48,927 nucleotides of DNA from UBA1219 sp045601425 (GTDB taxonomy: Bacteria > Bacteroidota > Bacteroidia > Bacteroidales > P3): contig JAZRZP010000029.1 in the NCBI GenBank assembly GCA_045601425.1, positions 1-48,927 on the forward strand, written 5' to 3'. A program made the position numbers and the translations under genes. Positions within the stretch are counted from its first letter, which is position 1; every line of letters starts with the position of its first letter. Of the stretch, positions 24,858 through 33,809 are shown piece after piece. The notes below the pieces were generated by a model. It saw only the letters and a list, made by a program, of their open reading frames with translations, was not told where the DNA came from and searched no databases.

Positions 24858-25115
24858 TCAGCATTCTGCGAGCCAAATTTCCAGCTGCCGTATTTTACAT
24901 TCAATGTCAGCTATGCGTCCCTCTATGAAATCTTCGCTGTATTTTGCATCACAGAAGCCGTTTCCACGGGCCACATAACTGTCGCTGTCCAAGTCGCACT
25001 CCACTTCGCGATAGTTTTCAAGAAGCTGCCGCATTCCGTTAAGACGGTTTTTCAGGTCGTTTTCATCGGCTTCAAAAAAATCCGTTTCCCCCGAAAAATG
25101 ATATGTTTTCTTCAT
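24858..25115 (-). CDS. Small hypothetical helical protein
   Basis: 85 residues from MKKTYHFSGETDFFEADEND. The open frame has another ATG at 25133, but that would overlap the upstream gene's stop. The protein is acidic and mostly helical (LKNRLNGMRQLLENYREVEC, FIEGRIADIECKIRQLEIWL), suggesting a short coiled coil. It sits 14 nt after the PorE-like gene and 17 nt before comEC in the same operon. No family is recognised. Confidence 0.55.
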   Translation of the reverse strand: MKKTYHFSGETDFFEADENDLKNRLNGMRQLLENYREVECDLDSDSYVARGNGFCDAKYSEDFIEGRIADIECKIRQLEIWLAEC

Positions 25116-25129
25116 TTTACAAATTGCTT

Positions 25130-27052
25130 TCAATCAATAATTTCGAACATTGTACGGCGGTTGTTCGCGCGGCCTTTTTCAGTATCATTGGTATCGATTG
25201 GACGTGTTTTTCCATAACCGACAGCCCGTAACCTGCTTTTTTCTATTCCATTGTCGATAAGGTAATTTGCCACGGCAGAAGCCCTGTTTTCGGAAAGTTT
25301 CTGATTAAGGGCGTCGGAGCCCACATTGTCGGTATGTCCGCTGATTTCGATACGTATGGCGGCATTGCTGTTCATGAAAGCCACCAGTTTGTCGAGTTCC
25401 ACCTGCGATTCGGCCTTGAGATTGGCACTGCCTGTTTCGAAAAAGATGTTTTTCAGGACAATGCTTTCACCTTTGCTGATGGGTTTCAGTGCTATGTCGA
25501 CAATGAAAGGTTCTTCGGGAGTAGCGTCTTTGAGTTCGATGTTATCGGAATAGAACAGGAAATTGTCGCAGGAGACATTCACTGCGTAGTTCTTTTCGAC
25601 CGGAAGGCTTATCATGAACGAGCCGTCAACAGGGTCCGAAGACGTGGTCGCTATTTCCTCACCCGAATCGAGGTCTATTATTCTGACGTCGGCGGAGACC
25701 TTCGTCTTATCCTTTTCGTTGTAAACGATGCCTTTCATGTATGTAACGGCAATTGGCATGGCATCTTCGTAAAGCTGGAAAGTGTAGAGATCCAAATCGC
25801 CGAAGCCGCCGTCACGGTCGGAAGAAAATATGGCTGTTCCGCCGGAAGGTGCGACAATCAGACTTGATTCGTCCATGTCGGTGTTTATGGGGTAACCGAG
25901 ATTGACTGGTTTGCTCCACGTAGAGTCATTCAGTTTTCTCGAGAAAAAAAGGTCGAACCCGCCCATTCCGACATGTCCGTTGGAAGCGAAATAGAGAGTC
26001 TGGTTGTCATAGTGTATGAACGGGCATTTTTCATCGCCGGGAGTATTTATGCTGTCGCCGAGGTTTTCGGGTTCCGTCCAGCGGCCGTTACCGAGGAACG
26101 TCGTTTTCCAGATGTCGTTGCCACCCTTGCCGCCTTTTCGGTTGGAGGCGAAATAGAGAGTCTTTCCGTCGATGGCGAAAGAAGGTTGTGTTTCCCATCG
26201 GTTTGTATTCACCGGTTTGCCAAGGTTGCGCGGCCGCGACCATTTTTCGCCACGCCGGGTACACACGTAAATATCGCAGCTTCCGGCACCGTCTTTACGT
26301 TCGCAGGCTGTAAAGAACATTATCCGTCCGTCCTGCGAAATGCACTGTGCACCTTCGTTACCGTCGGAGTTGAGCGGGACCGGCATACGTTCAGCCTCTG
26401 TCCACTGTCCGTCAACGAAGCGGCTGGTAAACAGGTCCTCTTCGTTGCCCGCGGGCTGTGCCTGCGATGGAGACACCTTGCGGGTAAAGACCATGGTCTG
26501 TCCGTCGGTAGTAAGAGTGGGAAGATATTCCTGAGCAGCACTGTTTATGTTTTTACCCATGTTCTGCGGGCTGAAGGGAACGGGATTGCCCACGGCGTTC
26601 TCACGGAACGCAACTTCGGCAAGCGATTTGCTGACCGCAGCGATGTCGTCCTTCTTGCCGGTTTCGTATTTCAGGAAACTTTCATAACAGCTCCTTGCAG
26701 GCTGATACAGTCCCTGATCCTTATAAATATCGCCCAGACGCACCCATACGATCGGATAGAAACTGCTGTCGATGACCGATGCTGCACGGTAATGCTGTTC
26801 GGCCTTTTCGATATTACGTATGTCGTAATAATAATCACCAAGAGTAAGATGTACCTCAATGAAATCGGGATCATACTTGAGGACTTTTTCAAGTTCCAGA
26901 ATCCCCTGACTGAACTTCCCGCTGTAGAGCACCTTCATCGCTTTTTCGTACTGAACCACAGCCCTCCTGTTCGAAGAGTAGTATTTTTGGGAAAAGGCCG
27001 TGGAGCAGATGAGGAAAAAGGCTGCTATAAAAAGTGTGTGTTTTATTGACAT
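25130..27052 (-). CDS. TPR/beta-propeller/OmpA envelope protein (PorE-like)
   Basis: 640 residues with signal peptide MSIKHTLFIAAFFLICSTAF..SQ. Domains in order: TPR repeats (about 30-130: GILELEKVLKYDPDFIEVHL, AEQHYRAASVIDSSF), a PD40/WD40-like propeller with repeated 'GKTLYFASNRKGGKGGNDIW'-type blades (about 180-410), a carboxypeptidase-regulatory-like beta domain (about 425-510: YMKGIVYNEKDKTKVSADVR) and a peptidoglycan-binding OmpA domain (about 525-640: IEISGHTDNVGSDALNQKLS, RLRAVGYGKTRPI). This four-domain order is that of PorE, an accessory protein of type IX secretion in Porphyromonas gingivalis. No lipobox is obvious, unlike PorE, so another paralogue of that architecture is possible. 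Confidence 0.8.
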   Translation of the reverse strand: MSIKHTLFIAAFFLICSTAFSQKYYSSNRRAVVQYEKAMKVLYSGKFSQGILELEKVLKYDPDFIEVHLTLGDYYYDIRNIEKAEQHYRAASVIDSSFYPIVWVRLGDIYKDQGLYQPARSCYESFLKYETGKKDDIAAVSKSLAEVAFRENAVGNPVPFSPQNMGKNINSAAQEYLPTLTTDGQTMVFTRKVSPSQAQPAGNEEDLFTSRFVDGQWTEAERMPVPLNSDGNEGAQCISQDGRIMFFTACERKDGAGSCDIYVCTRRGEKWSRPRNLGKPVNTNRWETQPSFAIDGKTLYFASNRKGGKGGNDIWKTTFLGNGRWTEPENLGDSINTPGDEKCPFIHYDNQTLYFASNGHVGMGGFDLFFSRKLNDSTWSKPVNLGYPINTDMDESSLIVAPSGGTAIFSSDRDGGFGDLDLYTFQLYEDAMPIAVTYMKGIVYNEKDKTKVSADVRIIDLDSGEEIATTSSDPVDGSFMISLPVEKNYAVNVSCDNFLFYSDNIELKDATPEEPFIVDIALKPISKGESIVLKNIFFETGSANLKAESQVELDKLVAFMNSNAAIRIEISGHTDNVGSDALNQKLSENRASAVANYLIDNGIEKSRLRAVGYGKTRPIDTNDTEKGRANNRRTMFEIID

Positions 27053-27093
27053 GGATTTTATTTTTCTGATTATGAATGAGTAAAGAACGTATT

Positions 27094-27954
27094 TTATCGT
27101 TTTTTATTATAACAAAGCACAAACCTGTCCTTTTCGTTGAAATCTTTCAGAAGTGAGGTTTCAAAACCGTTTTCGCGGAACAGACTTTCGGTTTCGGTCC
27201 CCAAAGCCTCGTTTATTTCCACAATCAGCAAACCGTCAGGCGTCAGGTAGTCGCGTGCAATATCGAGTATATAACGGTAAAAACACAGCGGGTCGGCATC
27301 GTCGACGAAAAGTGCTTCCGGCGGTTCATAATCCAGCACATTGGCGTGCATACGGGACTTTTCGGAATTTCTCACGTATGGAGGGTTGCTCACTATAAGC
27401 CCGAATTTCCTATCAAAGACACATTTACTGCTTATGTCCATGGTTCTGAAGCGAATGTCAGTTCCATTATCCGCAGCGTTTTTCCGGGCCACGCCGAGGG
27501 CCTTTTCCGAAATATCGACCGCAGTAACCGAAGACCTTGGAAAAGCCTTTGCCAGTGCAATGGCCAGACATCCGCTGCCTGTGCACAAATCGAGAATGTC
27601 TTGTGGTGACACGCACAATCCTACTGCCCTGTTTACGATTTCTTCCGTTTCGGGACGCGGTATCAGGACGTTTTCGTCAACGGAAAGCGTGGTGCCGCAA
27701 AAAAGAGTCTTTCCGAGAACATACTGTATGGGACGACAGTTCTTCAAGTCCTTTATTGCAAAATTTATTTTCAACAAGTCGGACTGGTTTACGGTCTTGT
27801 TCTTGGAAGTGAGCCACGTTACCTGATCCCAGCCGAGAAATTCCTCGAAAATCATGCCAAGGAAGCATCTTATTTCGCCTTTGGAATACAGACCGTCCAA
27901 TTCACTGTAAGTGAACCGTTCGATGTCGCTAATTCTGTTGGATGGTATACGCAT
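27094..27954 (-). CDS. prmC: Release factor glutamine methyltransferase
   Basis: 286 residues from MRIPSNRISDIERFTYSELD; an upstream in-frame ATG at 28005 lies before the promoter and is rejected. An N-terminal helical domain is followed by a SAM-binding Rossmann domain: CTGSGCLAIALAKAFPRSSV, then the catalytic NPPY in LIVSNPPYVRNSEK. PrmC methylates the glutamine of the GGQ motif in RF1/RF2. The DNA between this gene and the next on the minus strand is only 41 nt, so it may be the first gene of a long operon through ddl and the ABC ATPase. Confidence 0.92.
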   Translation of the reverse strand: MRIPSNRISDIERFTYSELDGLYSKGEIRCFLGMIFEEFLGWDQVTWLTSKNKTVNQSDLLKINFAIKDLKNCRPIQYVLGKTLFCGTTLSVDENVLIPRPETEEIVNRAVGLCVSPQDILDLCTGSGCLAIALAKAFPRSSVTAVDISEKALGVARKNAADNGTDIRFRTMDISSKCVFDRKFGLIVSNPPYVRNSEKSRMHANVLDYEPPEALFVDDADPLCFYRYILDIARDYLTPDGLLIVEINEALGTETESLFRENGFETSLLKDFNEKDRFVLCYNKKR

Positions 27955-27975
27955 GGCCTGTTTTTTTATACCCTG

Positions 27976-28006
27976 CAAAGATACGATTTTTTTTACTTCG
28001 GGCAAA
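27976..28006 (-). promoter_or_regulatory. prmC promoter
   Basis: On the minus strand: -33 TTTG (28003-28006), 19-nt spacer, -7 TATCTTTG (27976-27983), 21 nt before the prmC ATG. Spacing and boxes match the Bacteroidetes consensus. This fixes the start at 27954. Confidence 0.8.
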
Positions 28007-28056
28007 ATTATTTTGTTTCCGGAACGGCATTTGATGAAAAAAAAGATTTTTTTGTG

Positions 28057-28064
28057 TATTTTTG
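28057..28064 (+). promoter_or_regulatory. trmN6 promoter -7 box
   Basis: TATTTTTG followed by CAACG, 21 nt upstream of the ATG at 28086; a TTTG at 28030-28033 lies 23 nt upstream. Divergent from the prmC promoter about 50 nt away. Confidence 0.6.
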
Positions 28065-28085
28065 CAACGCAAATTTTGGGGAGAC

Positions 28086-28796
28086 ATGTTCAATTTTAAA
28101 AAATTCTCGGTTGAAGATGCAGAAGCAACGATGAAAGTCGGCACCGATGCGGTGCTGCTCGGCGTCTGTGCCGGCGTTGCAGACAACTGCCACATTCTGG
28201 ACATAGGCACAGGCTGCGGGGTGGTGGCACTTATTCTCGCACAGCGGTGCGGAGGAAAATCACGGATCGACAGTGTGGAAATTGACGGAAAAAGTTGCGC
28301 TGCAGCGAAAAGAAACTTCGAGAGTTCGCCATGGAGCAGCTGCCTGTCGGTGACGGAAATGCCTGTACAGGAATATGCCCAAAAGGCTCTGCAAAAGTAT
28401 GATCTCATCGTATCCAATCCGCCGTTTTTCAACAATTCGCTGAAAAGTCCCGACAGAAAAAGAAATCTTGCCCGCCACACCGAAAGCCTTCCTTTTTCAG
28501 AGTTGATAGAGTGCTGCATTCAGATGCTCTCCCCTACAGGAAAAGCGACGCTGATACTGCCTTCGGCGGAAGCTGACATCTTTACGGACATGGCAGAAAA
28601 GAGAGGTCTTTTCACAAGCAGCAGAATCATGATATACAACAAACCCGACAGAGAGGTGGTGCGGGTAATATTCACCCTGCAGAAAACGAAACCCGATGAC
28701 ACGTATGTTTCGGAACTTGCCATCAGAAAACTTGATAACACGTACACCGACGAATACCTGAACCTGACCCGTGATTTTTACACATTCATCAAATGA
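28086..28796 (+). CDS. trmN6: tRNA1(Val) (adenine-37-N6)-methyltransferase
   Basis: 236 residues from MFNFKKFSVEDAEATMKVGT; a start eight codons earlier overlaps the -7 box and is rejected. SAM-dependent N6-adenine methyltransferase of the YfiC/TrmN6 family: KVGTDAVLLGVCAG, DIGTGCGVVALILAQRCGG and catalytic NPPF in DLIVSNPPFFNNSLK, followed by RHTESLPFSELI. It modifies A37 of tRNA-Val. It is divergent from prmC and followed by a strong terminator. Confidence 0.9.
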   Translation: MFNFKKFSVEDAEATMKVGTDAVLLGVCAGVADNCHILDIGTGCGVVALILAQRCGGKSRIDSVEIDGKSCAAAKRNFESSPWSSCLSVTEMPVQEYAQKALQKYDLIVSNPPFFNNSLKSPDRKRNLARHTESLPFSELIECCIQMLSPTGKATLILPSAEADIFTDMAEKRGLFTSSRIMIYNKPDREVVRVIFTLQKTKPDDTYVSELAIRKLDNTYTDEYLNLTRDFYTFIK

Positions 28797-28797
28797 A

Positions 28798-28839
28798 AAA
28801 AGGCAAAAAGACCGCTAAAACACGGTCTTTTTGCCTTTT
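28798..28839 (+). terminator. Bidirectional terminator
   Basis: A perfect 17-bp stem (28798-28814 with 28823-28839) with an 8-nt loop, A-rich on the left and T-rich on the right, immediately after the trmN6 stop. It also faces the convergent glycan locus that ends at 28904. Confidence 0.9.
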
Positions 28840-28903
28840 ACAAAACCATTGACAGATTCCGTTTCACGACAAACGGAAATAAATCCGGCAGGTCGCGTAC
28901 CGT

Positions 28904-29617
28904 TTATCCGAAAAGTTTCCGTTTCAGTTTTATAAGTCGTGTCATGTTTTTCTGACCGATTAATTTTACCAGTTTGTTTTCCGACTTGTTATCGTCCCAA
29001 GTGCCCATAAAATGATGATCGCAGTAGGTGTTCTCCGTCAACAGAAATTCTCCCGTTGTCTGCTTCGGGCAAAAATAATCTGTTGGGAACACATGTAAGT
29101 CTTTGTACACATGGTACTTACCATCCTGCACAAAGCCATTATTCTTCATAATTGTTGAAATGCGTACGGTATTTGTGGTCAAGTCAAGAGTGCCGTCAGA
29201 CTTCACAAAATGAGCGTCTGCATAAGACTCTATCTGTTCCTTGACCCACTCGCCGTTAGCCTCGCTTGCCATGGTACCCGTAACCGGAGGCATGCGCTTG
29301 CTGCCTTCATATCCGGTAAATGCCGACAAATGCAGCAAATCATCATACGGTTTCAGCGTCTCGACATCGGTATCCATGTAAATGCCGCCTTCCGTATAAA
29401 GAGCATATAACCGAACATAGTCTGTGACAAATGCAAACTTGCGGGCTTCGTAGGCTTCCTTGACGTATGGAACCGAATTGACATCAAAATTGTCTTCGTT
29501 CCACAATTTGTATTCATAGTCGGGCATGTATTTATGCCATGATTCAATGCATTTTAATGCCAATTCCGGCATTGGTCCGCGTCCGAACCAGCAGTAATGG
29601 ATTTTCTTCGGTATCAT
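28904..29617 (-). CDS. GT32-type glycosyltransferase (capsule/LPS type)
   Basis: 237-residue cytoplasmic sugar transferase. It starts MIPKKIHYCWFGRGPMPELA and has the DXD nucleotide-sugar/metal motif in YTEGGIYMDTDVETLKPYDD, plus KFAFVTDYVRLYAL, which together are diagnostic of the Gly_transf_sug (GT32) family of polymer-building enzymes. The C-terminal HHFMGTWDD is also typical. It is the last gene of the glycan locus; its start overlaps the stop of the acyltransferase gene by 4 nt, indicating translational coupling. The donor and acceptor cannot be read from the sequence. Confidence 0.9.
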   Translation of the reverse strand: MIPKKIHYCWFGRGPMPELALKCIESWHKYMPDYEYKLWNEDNFDVNSVPYVKEAYEARKFAFVTDYVRLYALYTEGGIYMDTDVETLKPYDDLLHLSAFTGYEGSKRMPPVTGTMASEANGEWVKEQIESYADAHFVKSDGTLDLTTNTVRISTIMKNNGFVQDGKYHVYKDLHVFPTDYFCPKQTTGEFLLTENTYCDHHFMGTWDDNKSENKLVKLIGQKNMTRLIKLKRKLFG

Positions 29618-30549
29618 TTAATAAAAATCTTCGAAAGTTGCTTTAACACTATGGAGGAAACAATAGTGCAAAGAATTACCAAAACAACTCCCAGTATTTT
29701 ACAATCGCTTAAAAACAACAAAGAGCAGGGTCCTAAAATATACAAGTGATGCGTCAGATAGATTTCATACGAATGACTGTCTACCCATTTTATCCACCTG
29801 GGTTCACTATTATAATACTTCAAAAACAGATTTGTCGCCATATATATTACAGCAAGCACGGAAACTGCTAAAAACACGTGAAGCCACACAGAATATTTCG
29901 GTAAAGTAAAAGAAGAAACACTTGGCAACAGTAACAGCAAGATTGTCGTTGCCGGAATTGATAATGCACCTATCCTTTTTGCATATTTAAAATCGGCACT
30001 GCCAAAGATTATCCCAAGCAGATACAACATTATCCATGTAAACATTGCATACTTTTTCTGTAACCATAAATATTCAATCAATTGTATGACAATCAAACAT
30101 GCTATCGTTACTAAGCGATTCCGATTCAAGGCTTTTCTGACAATTGGAGTCAACAAGTATCCCACCATCAGAACGCTTAAAAACCACAAATGATTCAAAC
30201 CTGCAATTGGGTTCTTTATAAAACCTTGTATGTTAAATAGGTAACACAAAATCTGTTGCCATGTAACAGAAAGTCCAAGCACAAGACACATTGTCGCTAC
30301 TGCTATTGCCGTATACAATACATAAGGCAAATAGACCTTTTCCAATCTTGATTTAAAAAACTGTCCGACTTCAAGTTTATCCTTCCTTCCATAAAGGAAT
30401 CCGGAAATAAAGAAAAACATCTGGACGCCAACGTTAAGTACAAATGCCCAATCACTTTCAAATGCCTGCAAGATGTGGCACGCAACAATAAAAAACATTG
30501 CAAGTACCCTTGCATACGACACAAATATACTTTCCTGATTTGTCAGCAT
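29614..30549 (-). CDS. Acyltransferase 3 family membrane protein
   Basis: 311-residue polytopic protein with about ten membrane helices. The N-terminal histidine motif is VSYARVLAMFFIVACHILQA (conserved R and H of the acyltransferase_3 fold) followed by FFISGFLYGRKDKL. Members O-acetylate or O-acylate surface sugars using cytoplasmic acyl-CoA. It overlaps genes on both sides by a few nt (4 nt with the GT32 gene, 7 nt with the epimerase), so the three are co-translated. It is a second, intact copy of the family whose other member (43177) is out of frame in this locus. Confidence 0.85.
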   Translation of the reverse strand: MLTNQESIFVSYARVLAMFFIVACHILQAFESDWAFVLNVGVQMFFFISGFLYGRKDKLEVGQFFKSRLEKVYLPYVLYTAIAVATMCLVLGLSVTWQQILCYLFNIQGFIKNPIAGLNHLWFLSVLMVGYLLTPIVRKALNRNRLVTIACLIVIQLIEYLWLQKKYAMFTWIMLYLLGIIFGSADFKYAKRIGALSIPATTILLLLLPSVSSFTLPKYSVWLHVFLAVSVLAVIYMATNLFLKYYNSEPRWIKWVDSHSYEIYLTHHLYILGPCSLLFLSDCKILGVVLVILCTIVSSIVLKQLSKIFIK

Positions 30550-31688
30550 CTCAAGAAATCCGCAATTCTTTCACAAGCATGGCCGTCACCGTAAGGGTTC
30601 ACTGCCTGCGACATTTTTTCATACATTGTGCCGTCGTTCAACAGTTCCATAACGCCGTTTTCAATTTTCTGACGGTCGGTACCTACGAGCAATACAGTTC
30701 CTGCCTCCACGGCTTCGGGACGTTCGGTGGTGTCGCGCATCACCAGCACGGGCTTGCCCAATCCGGGAGCTTCTTCCTGAACTCCGCCGCTGTCGGTCAG
30801 AATCAAATATGATTTTTCCATCATATAGACAAACGGGAGATACTGCAGAGGTTCAATGAGAAAGATATTCTCATGCTTTTGCCCCAGCACTTCAATGACG
30901 GGTTTGCGCACGTTGGGATTCAGGTGCATGGGATAGACGAAATCCACCGTAGGATTGTTCTCTGCAAGGTTCTTTATCGCATGACAGATGTTCAGGAAAC
31001 CCTCACCGAAGTTTTCGCGGCGGTGGCCGGTAATGAGTACCAGCCGTCTATTGCCGTTGAGTCTTTCGACGTTGTATCCGTAACCGAGCATTTCCCGTTT
31101 CAAATCGCTCTGTATCTGCTGGCTTGCGGCCATTTTCTCCGTAACCCAATGCAGTGCATCAATAACGGTGTTCCCTGTAACCACAATCTGCTTTTCACTT
31201 ACGTTTTCTTTCAGCAAATTCTGTTTGGACAGCGGAGTGGGAGAAAAATGGTATGTCGCAATGCGTCCCGTCATCAGTCGGTTCATCTCCTCAGGCCACG
31301 GGCTGTAAATATTACCCGTACGCAATCCAGCTTCAACATGACCTACCGGAATCTGCTTGTAAAAAGCCGCCAGAGCCGCAGCCGAAGATGTGGTGGTGTC
31401 GCCGTGAACCAGTACGACATCAGGTTTGGCATCAGTAAGGACATCACGCATACCTAAAAGAATACGGCTCGTAATGTCGTACAAATCCTGATTGGGTTTC
31501 ATTATGTTCAAGTCGTAATCGGGAACGATTTCAAACAGGTTCAGAACCTGATCCAGCATTTCCCTGTGTTGCCCCGTAACACAGACTTTCGTTACGAATT
31601 CTCCAGGGTGTTTTTTCAGTTCGTGTACCAGCGGAGCCATTTTTATAGCCTCCGGACGAGTACCGAATACGAGTAATATTGTTTTCAT
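30543..31688 (-). CDS. wecB: UDP-N-acetylglucosamine 2-epimerase (non-hydrolysing)
   Basis: 381 residues from MKTILLVFGTRPEAIKMAPL (an ATG five codons upstream is also possible). It interconverts UDP-GlcNAc and UDP-ManNAc, supplying ManNAc-type sugars for surface polysaccharide. Signature segments: VLVHGDTTTSSAAALAAFYK, VGHVEAGLRTGNIYSPWPEE, NRRLVLITGHRRENFGEGFL, LILTDSGGVQEEAPGLGKPV and VMRDTTERPEAVEAGTVLLV. The length is standard. No UDP-ManNAc dehydrogenase is in the window. Confidence 0.93.
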   Translation of the reverse strand: MKTILLVFGTRPEAIKMAPLVHELKKHPGEFVTKVCVTGQHREMLDQVLNLFEIVPDYDLNIMKPNQDLYDITSRILLGMRDVLTDAKPDVVLVHGDTTTSSAAALAAFYKQIPVGHVEAGLRTGNIYSPWPEEMNRLMTGRIATYHFSPTPLSKQNLLKENVSEKQIVVTGNTVIDALHWVTEKMAASQQIQSDLKREMLGYGYNVERLNGNRRLVLITGHRRENFGEGFLNICHAIKNLAENNPTVDFVYPMHLNPNVRKPVIEVLGQKHENIFLIEPLQYLPFVYMMEKSYLILTDSGGVQEEAPGLGKPVLVMRDTTERPEAVEAGTVLLVGTDRQKIENGVMELLNDGTMYEKMSQAVNPYGDGHACERIADFLRC

Positions 31689-31753
31689 TGTATTTGATTT
31701 CAAATAGTTCTGGTTCTATAAATAACTGGATGATTATGAATAGCATAATTTGA

Positions 31754-32746
31754 TTATTTCAATTTCAATGCTTCTCTGTATCCTTTAAACATGGCAGGCA
31801 AAGCTTTCCAATACTTTGGCAGGCAATTTGCGGCAATATTATAAACGCTATAATTGGTAATTGCGTATATACCGCCAAGTAGCACTATGAATTTTCTTCC
31901 AAAGGATTTGGCGGGTTTCCACAGGAACTTTTTCCAAAAGATAGTCCGATTTCTGGCAATGCTATACAACCGTATGCGCTTTGCCTCCAGTTTTGATTTG
32001 GCTGGTCGTCCTGCTCCTGCGTCGAGATGAACGTATCTGGCCTTGTCAGAATATGCAATCCGATGACCATTCATGTACATCTTGTAGAAGAAAACCATGT
32101 CGTCGTATGCGGCATACTTGGAGACAGTCCCCTGTTCAAGCCAGCGTTCTTCCTCAAAATGGACTTCTTGTGCAACAGATGTTTTGGAAAAGAAACATTG
32201 GAAGCATCCACAATTACACAATCCCAGAGGATTGCTTTCGTATGTCTTATGTCCTGCACAAACAGTGACTTTGTCGAACCAGACAGATTCCTTTTTATAT
32301 GTCACAATATGCTGTCCTGTAAAAATCCTTCGCCATTCCATTAATTTGCCACGAAATCTTGTCTTTTCAGGTGCTGGCGAATCGCACGAACTCTGCACCG
32401 GATCACTTTGAAAGGATAAGACACAATCCAAACTATATTTTGTCAAACTTTCAAACAGATGTTCTACAAAATCAGCTTCGAAATTCAAATCATCATCAAC
32501 AACAAGAATGTAGTCGGATTTGGCTTCCTGTATTCCAACAGCCCGTTGGATGACCATCCCTTTTTCGGAACGGACGACACGTTCATATCCCAGTTCGTAG
32601 TCTAATTCATATCCTTGAGGAATGACAACTATAACTTCTTCTGGTTTTATTGACAGAGAATCTATACAATCTAACATTTGACGATACTTATCTCCAGTAT
32701 TGCCAAGTGTCCTTATTACTATTGAATATGAATATTTCTGCTCCAT
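31754..32746 (-). CDS. Family 2-type glycosyltransferase
   Basis: 330-residue GT-A-fold enzyme. The N-terminal nucleotide-binding region (YSIVIRTLGNTGDKYRQMLD, VIVVIPQGY) leads to the DXD-type motif VVDDDLNFEADFVEHLFESL. The middle part has a cysteine-rich stretch (GLCNCGCFQCFF). The C-terminus is basic and hydrophobic, suggesting peripheral membrane attachment. Sugar specificity is not apparent. It lies between the epimerase and another GT2 gene in the locus. Confidence 0.8.
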   Translation of the reverse strand: MEQKYSYSIVIRTLGNTGDKYRQMLDCIDSLSIKPEEVIVVIPQGYELDYELGYERVVRSEKGMVIQRAVGIQEAKSDYILVVDDDLNFEADFVEHLFESLTKYSLDCVLSFQSDPVQSSCDSPAPEKTRFRGKLMEWRRIFTGQHIVTYKKESVWFDKVTVCAGHKTYESNPLGLCNCGCFQCFFSKTSVAQEVHFEEERWLEQGTVSKYAAYDDMVFFYKMYMNGHRIAYSDKARYVHLDAGAGRPAKSKLEAKRIRLYSIARNRTIFWKKFLWKPAKSFGRKFIVLLGGIYAITNYSVYNIAANCLPKYWKALPAMFKGYREALKLK

Positions 32747-32829
32747 TATAACTATTGTTGTTCAATGAAAATATTTGTAAATAGTGCAAAATGGGTTTTC
32801 GGCATATTTCGTGCTGAATACGACAATTG

Positions 32830-33807
32830 CTAGTTGCTGAATGACAATTTTTGCTTTACCATAGATCCCAACGACAAAAACTTCTGCCGTAAACGCAAAC
32901 ACAAAAGCGGCTTTCTGTAAAGTTTTATGTAGTACGATGATTGCCGGTTCCAATCGACCTTGGCAAGCTCACGCTTGGCTGCATCGTGGTATAAGGTCGA
33001 CAGATAGTAATTCAGCAGTCCGTATGTACGCAGATTGTCTATGAGCTGCTTGTAGTCGGGATTTGTCCTCTCTTCATCTTTAAGATTTTCGAGGTTCCAA
33101 AGCATATGGTTCTCAGGATTGTGCAGATGTTGTGTGCCACGATTTGCCACATCCACATCCTGATTGTAGTTGGCGAGGGGTTTGTTTAGGAAAGCAACTT
33201 TGTGTTTCAATGCAATGCGGATCCAAAGCATGAAATCCTCCCCCAAACGAATCTCTTTGGGAAAGCCGCCTGCTTCCACAAACATATTTCTCTGTATGGC
33301 GACCGAAATGGAAGTCAACGGCATACATAACGTTCTCGCATAGACCTTGCAATAGTCAATATATCCCTTTTCGAAGTTTTCGGGCACTCCAATCGGAGCC
33401 ACTCGCGTCTTGTGGCGGGTTTCGTTGACGATGGTGTAATTTGTTCCGTAAATGCCTGCATCGGGATATTCTGCTATCAAGATAGCCATTTCTTCCAGAA
33501 ACGTTGGTTCCCACCAGTCGTCGGCATCGAGAAAACACACATAATCGCCGTGTGATGCCGCTACACCATTGTTGCGAGCTACGGAAACGCCTGCATTGGT
33601 CTGTCTGATAAGTTTCACCGACTGCGGCTTCGACAGACTCAGCCAGCAATCTTTAATAACTCGCTCCGCGACAGACGCCGAGTCATCTTTTGAACCGTCG
33701 TCAACGACAATGAGTTCGTAGTCTGTGAAAGTCTGGGCGGCGACACTGTGCAAAGCCTTTCCAATGTAAGGCGCTTTGTTGTATAACGGAATGATGACGG
33801 AAAACAT
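32830..33807 (-). CDS. GT2 glycosyltransferase
   Basis: 325-residue GT2 enzyme. It starts MFSVIIPLYNKAPYIGKALH with VVDDGSKDDSASVAE and the DXD motif YVCFLDADDWWEPTFLEEMA; the acceptor-side LGEDFMLWIRIALKH (the ED of the catalytic base region) is also present. This is a textbook polysaccharide GT2 layout. It ends in a basic tail and starts 2 nt after the SGNH-like gene, so the genes are co-translated. Substrate unknown. Confidence 0.9.
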   Translation of the reverse strand: MFSVIIPLYNKAPYIGKALHSVAAQTFTDYELIVVDDGSKDDSASVAERVIKDCWLSLSKPQSVKLIRQTNAGVSVARNNGVAASHGDYVCFLDADDWWEPTFLEEMAILIAEYPDAGIYGTNYTIVNETRHKTRVAPIGVPENFEKGYIDYCKVYARTLCMPLTSISVAIQRNMFVEAGGFPKEIRLGEDFMLWIRIALKHKVAFLNKPLANYNQDVDVANRGTQHLHNPENHMLWNLENLKDEERTNPDYKQLIDNLRTYGLLNYYLSTLYHDAAKRELAKVDWNRQSSYYIKLYRKPLLCLRLRQKFLSLGSMVKQKLSFSN

Positions 33808-33809
33808 GA

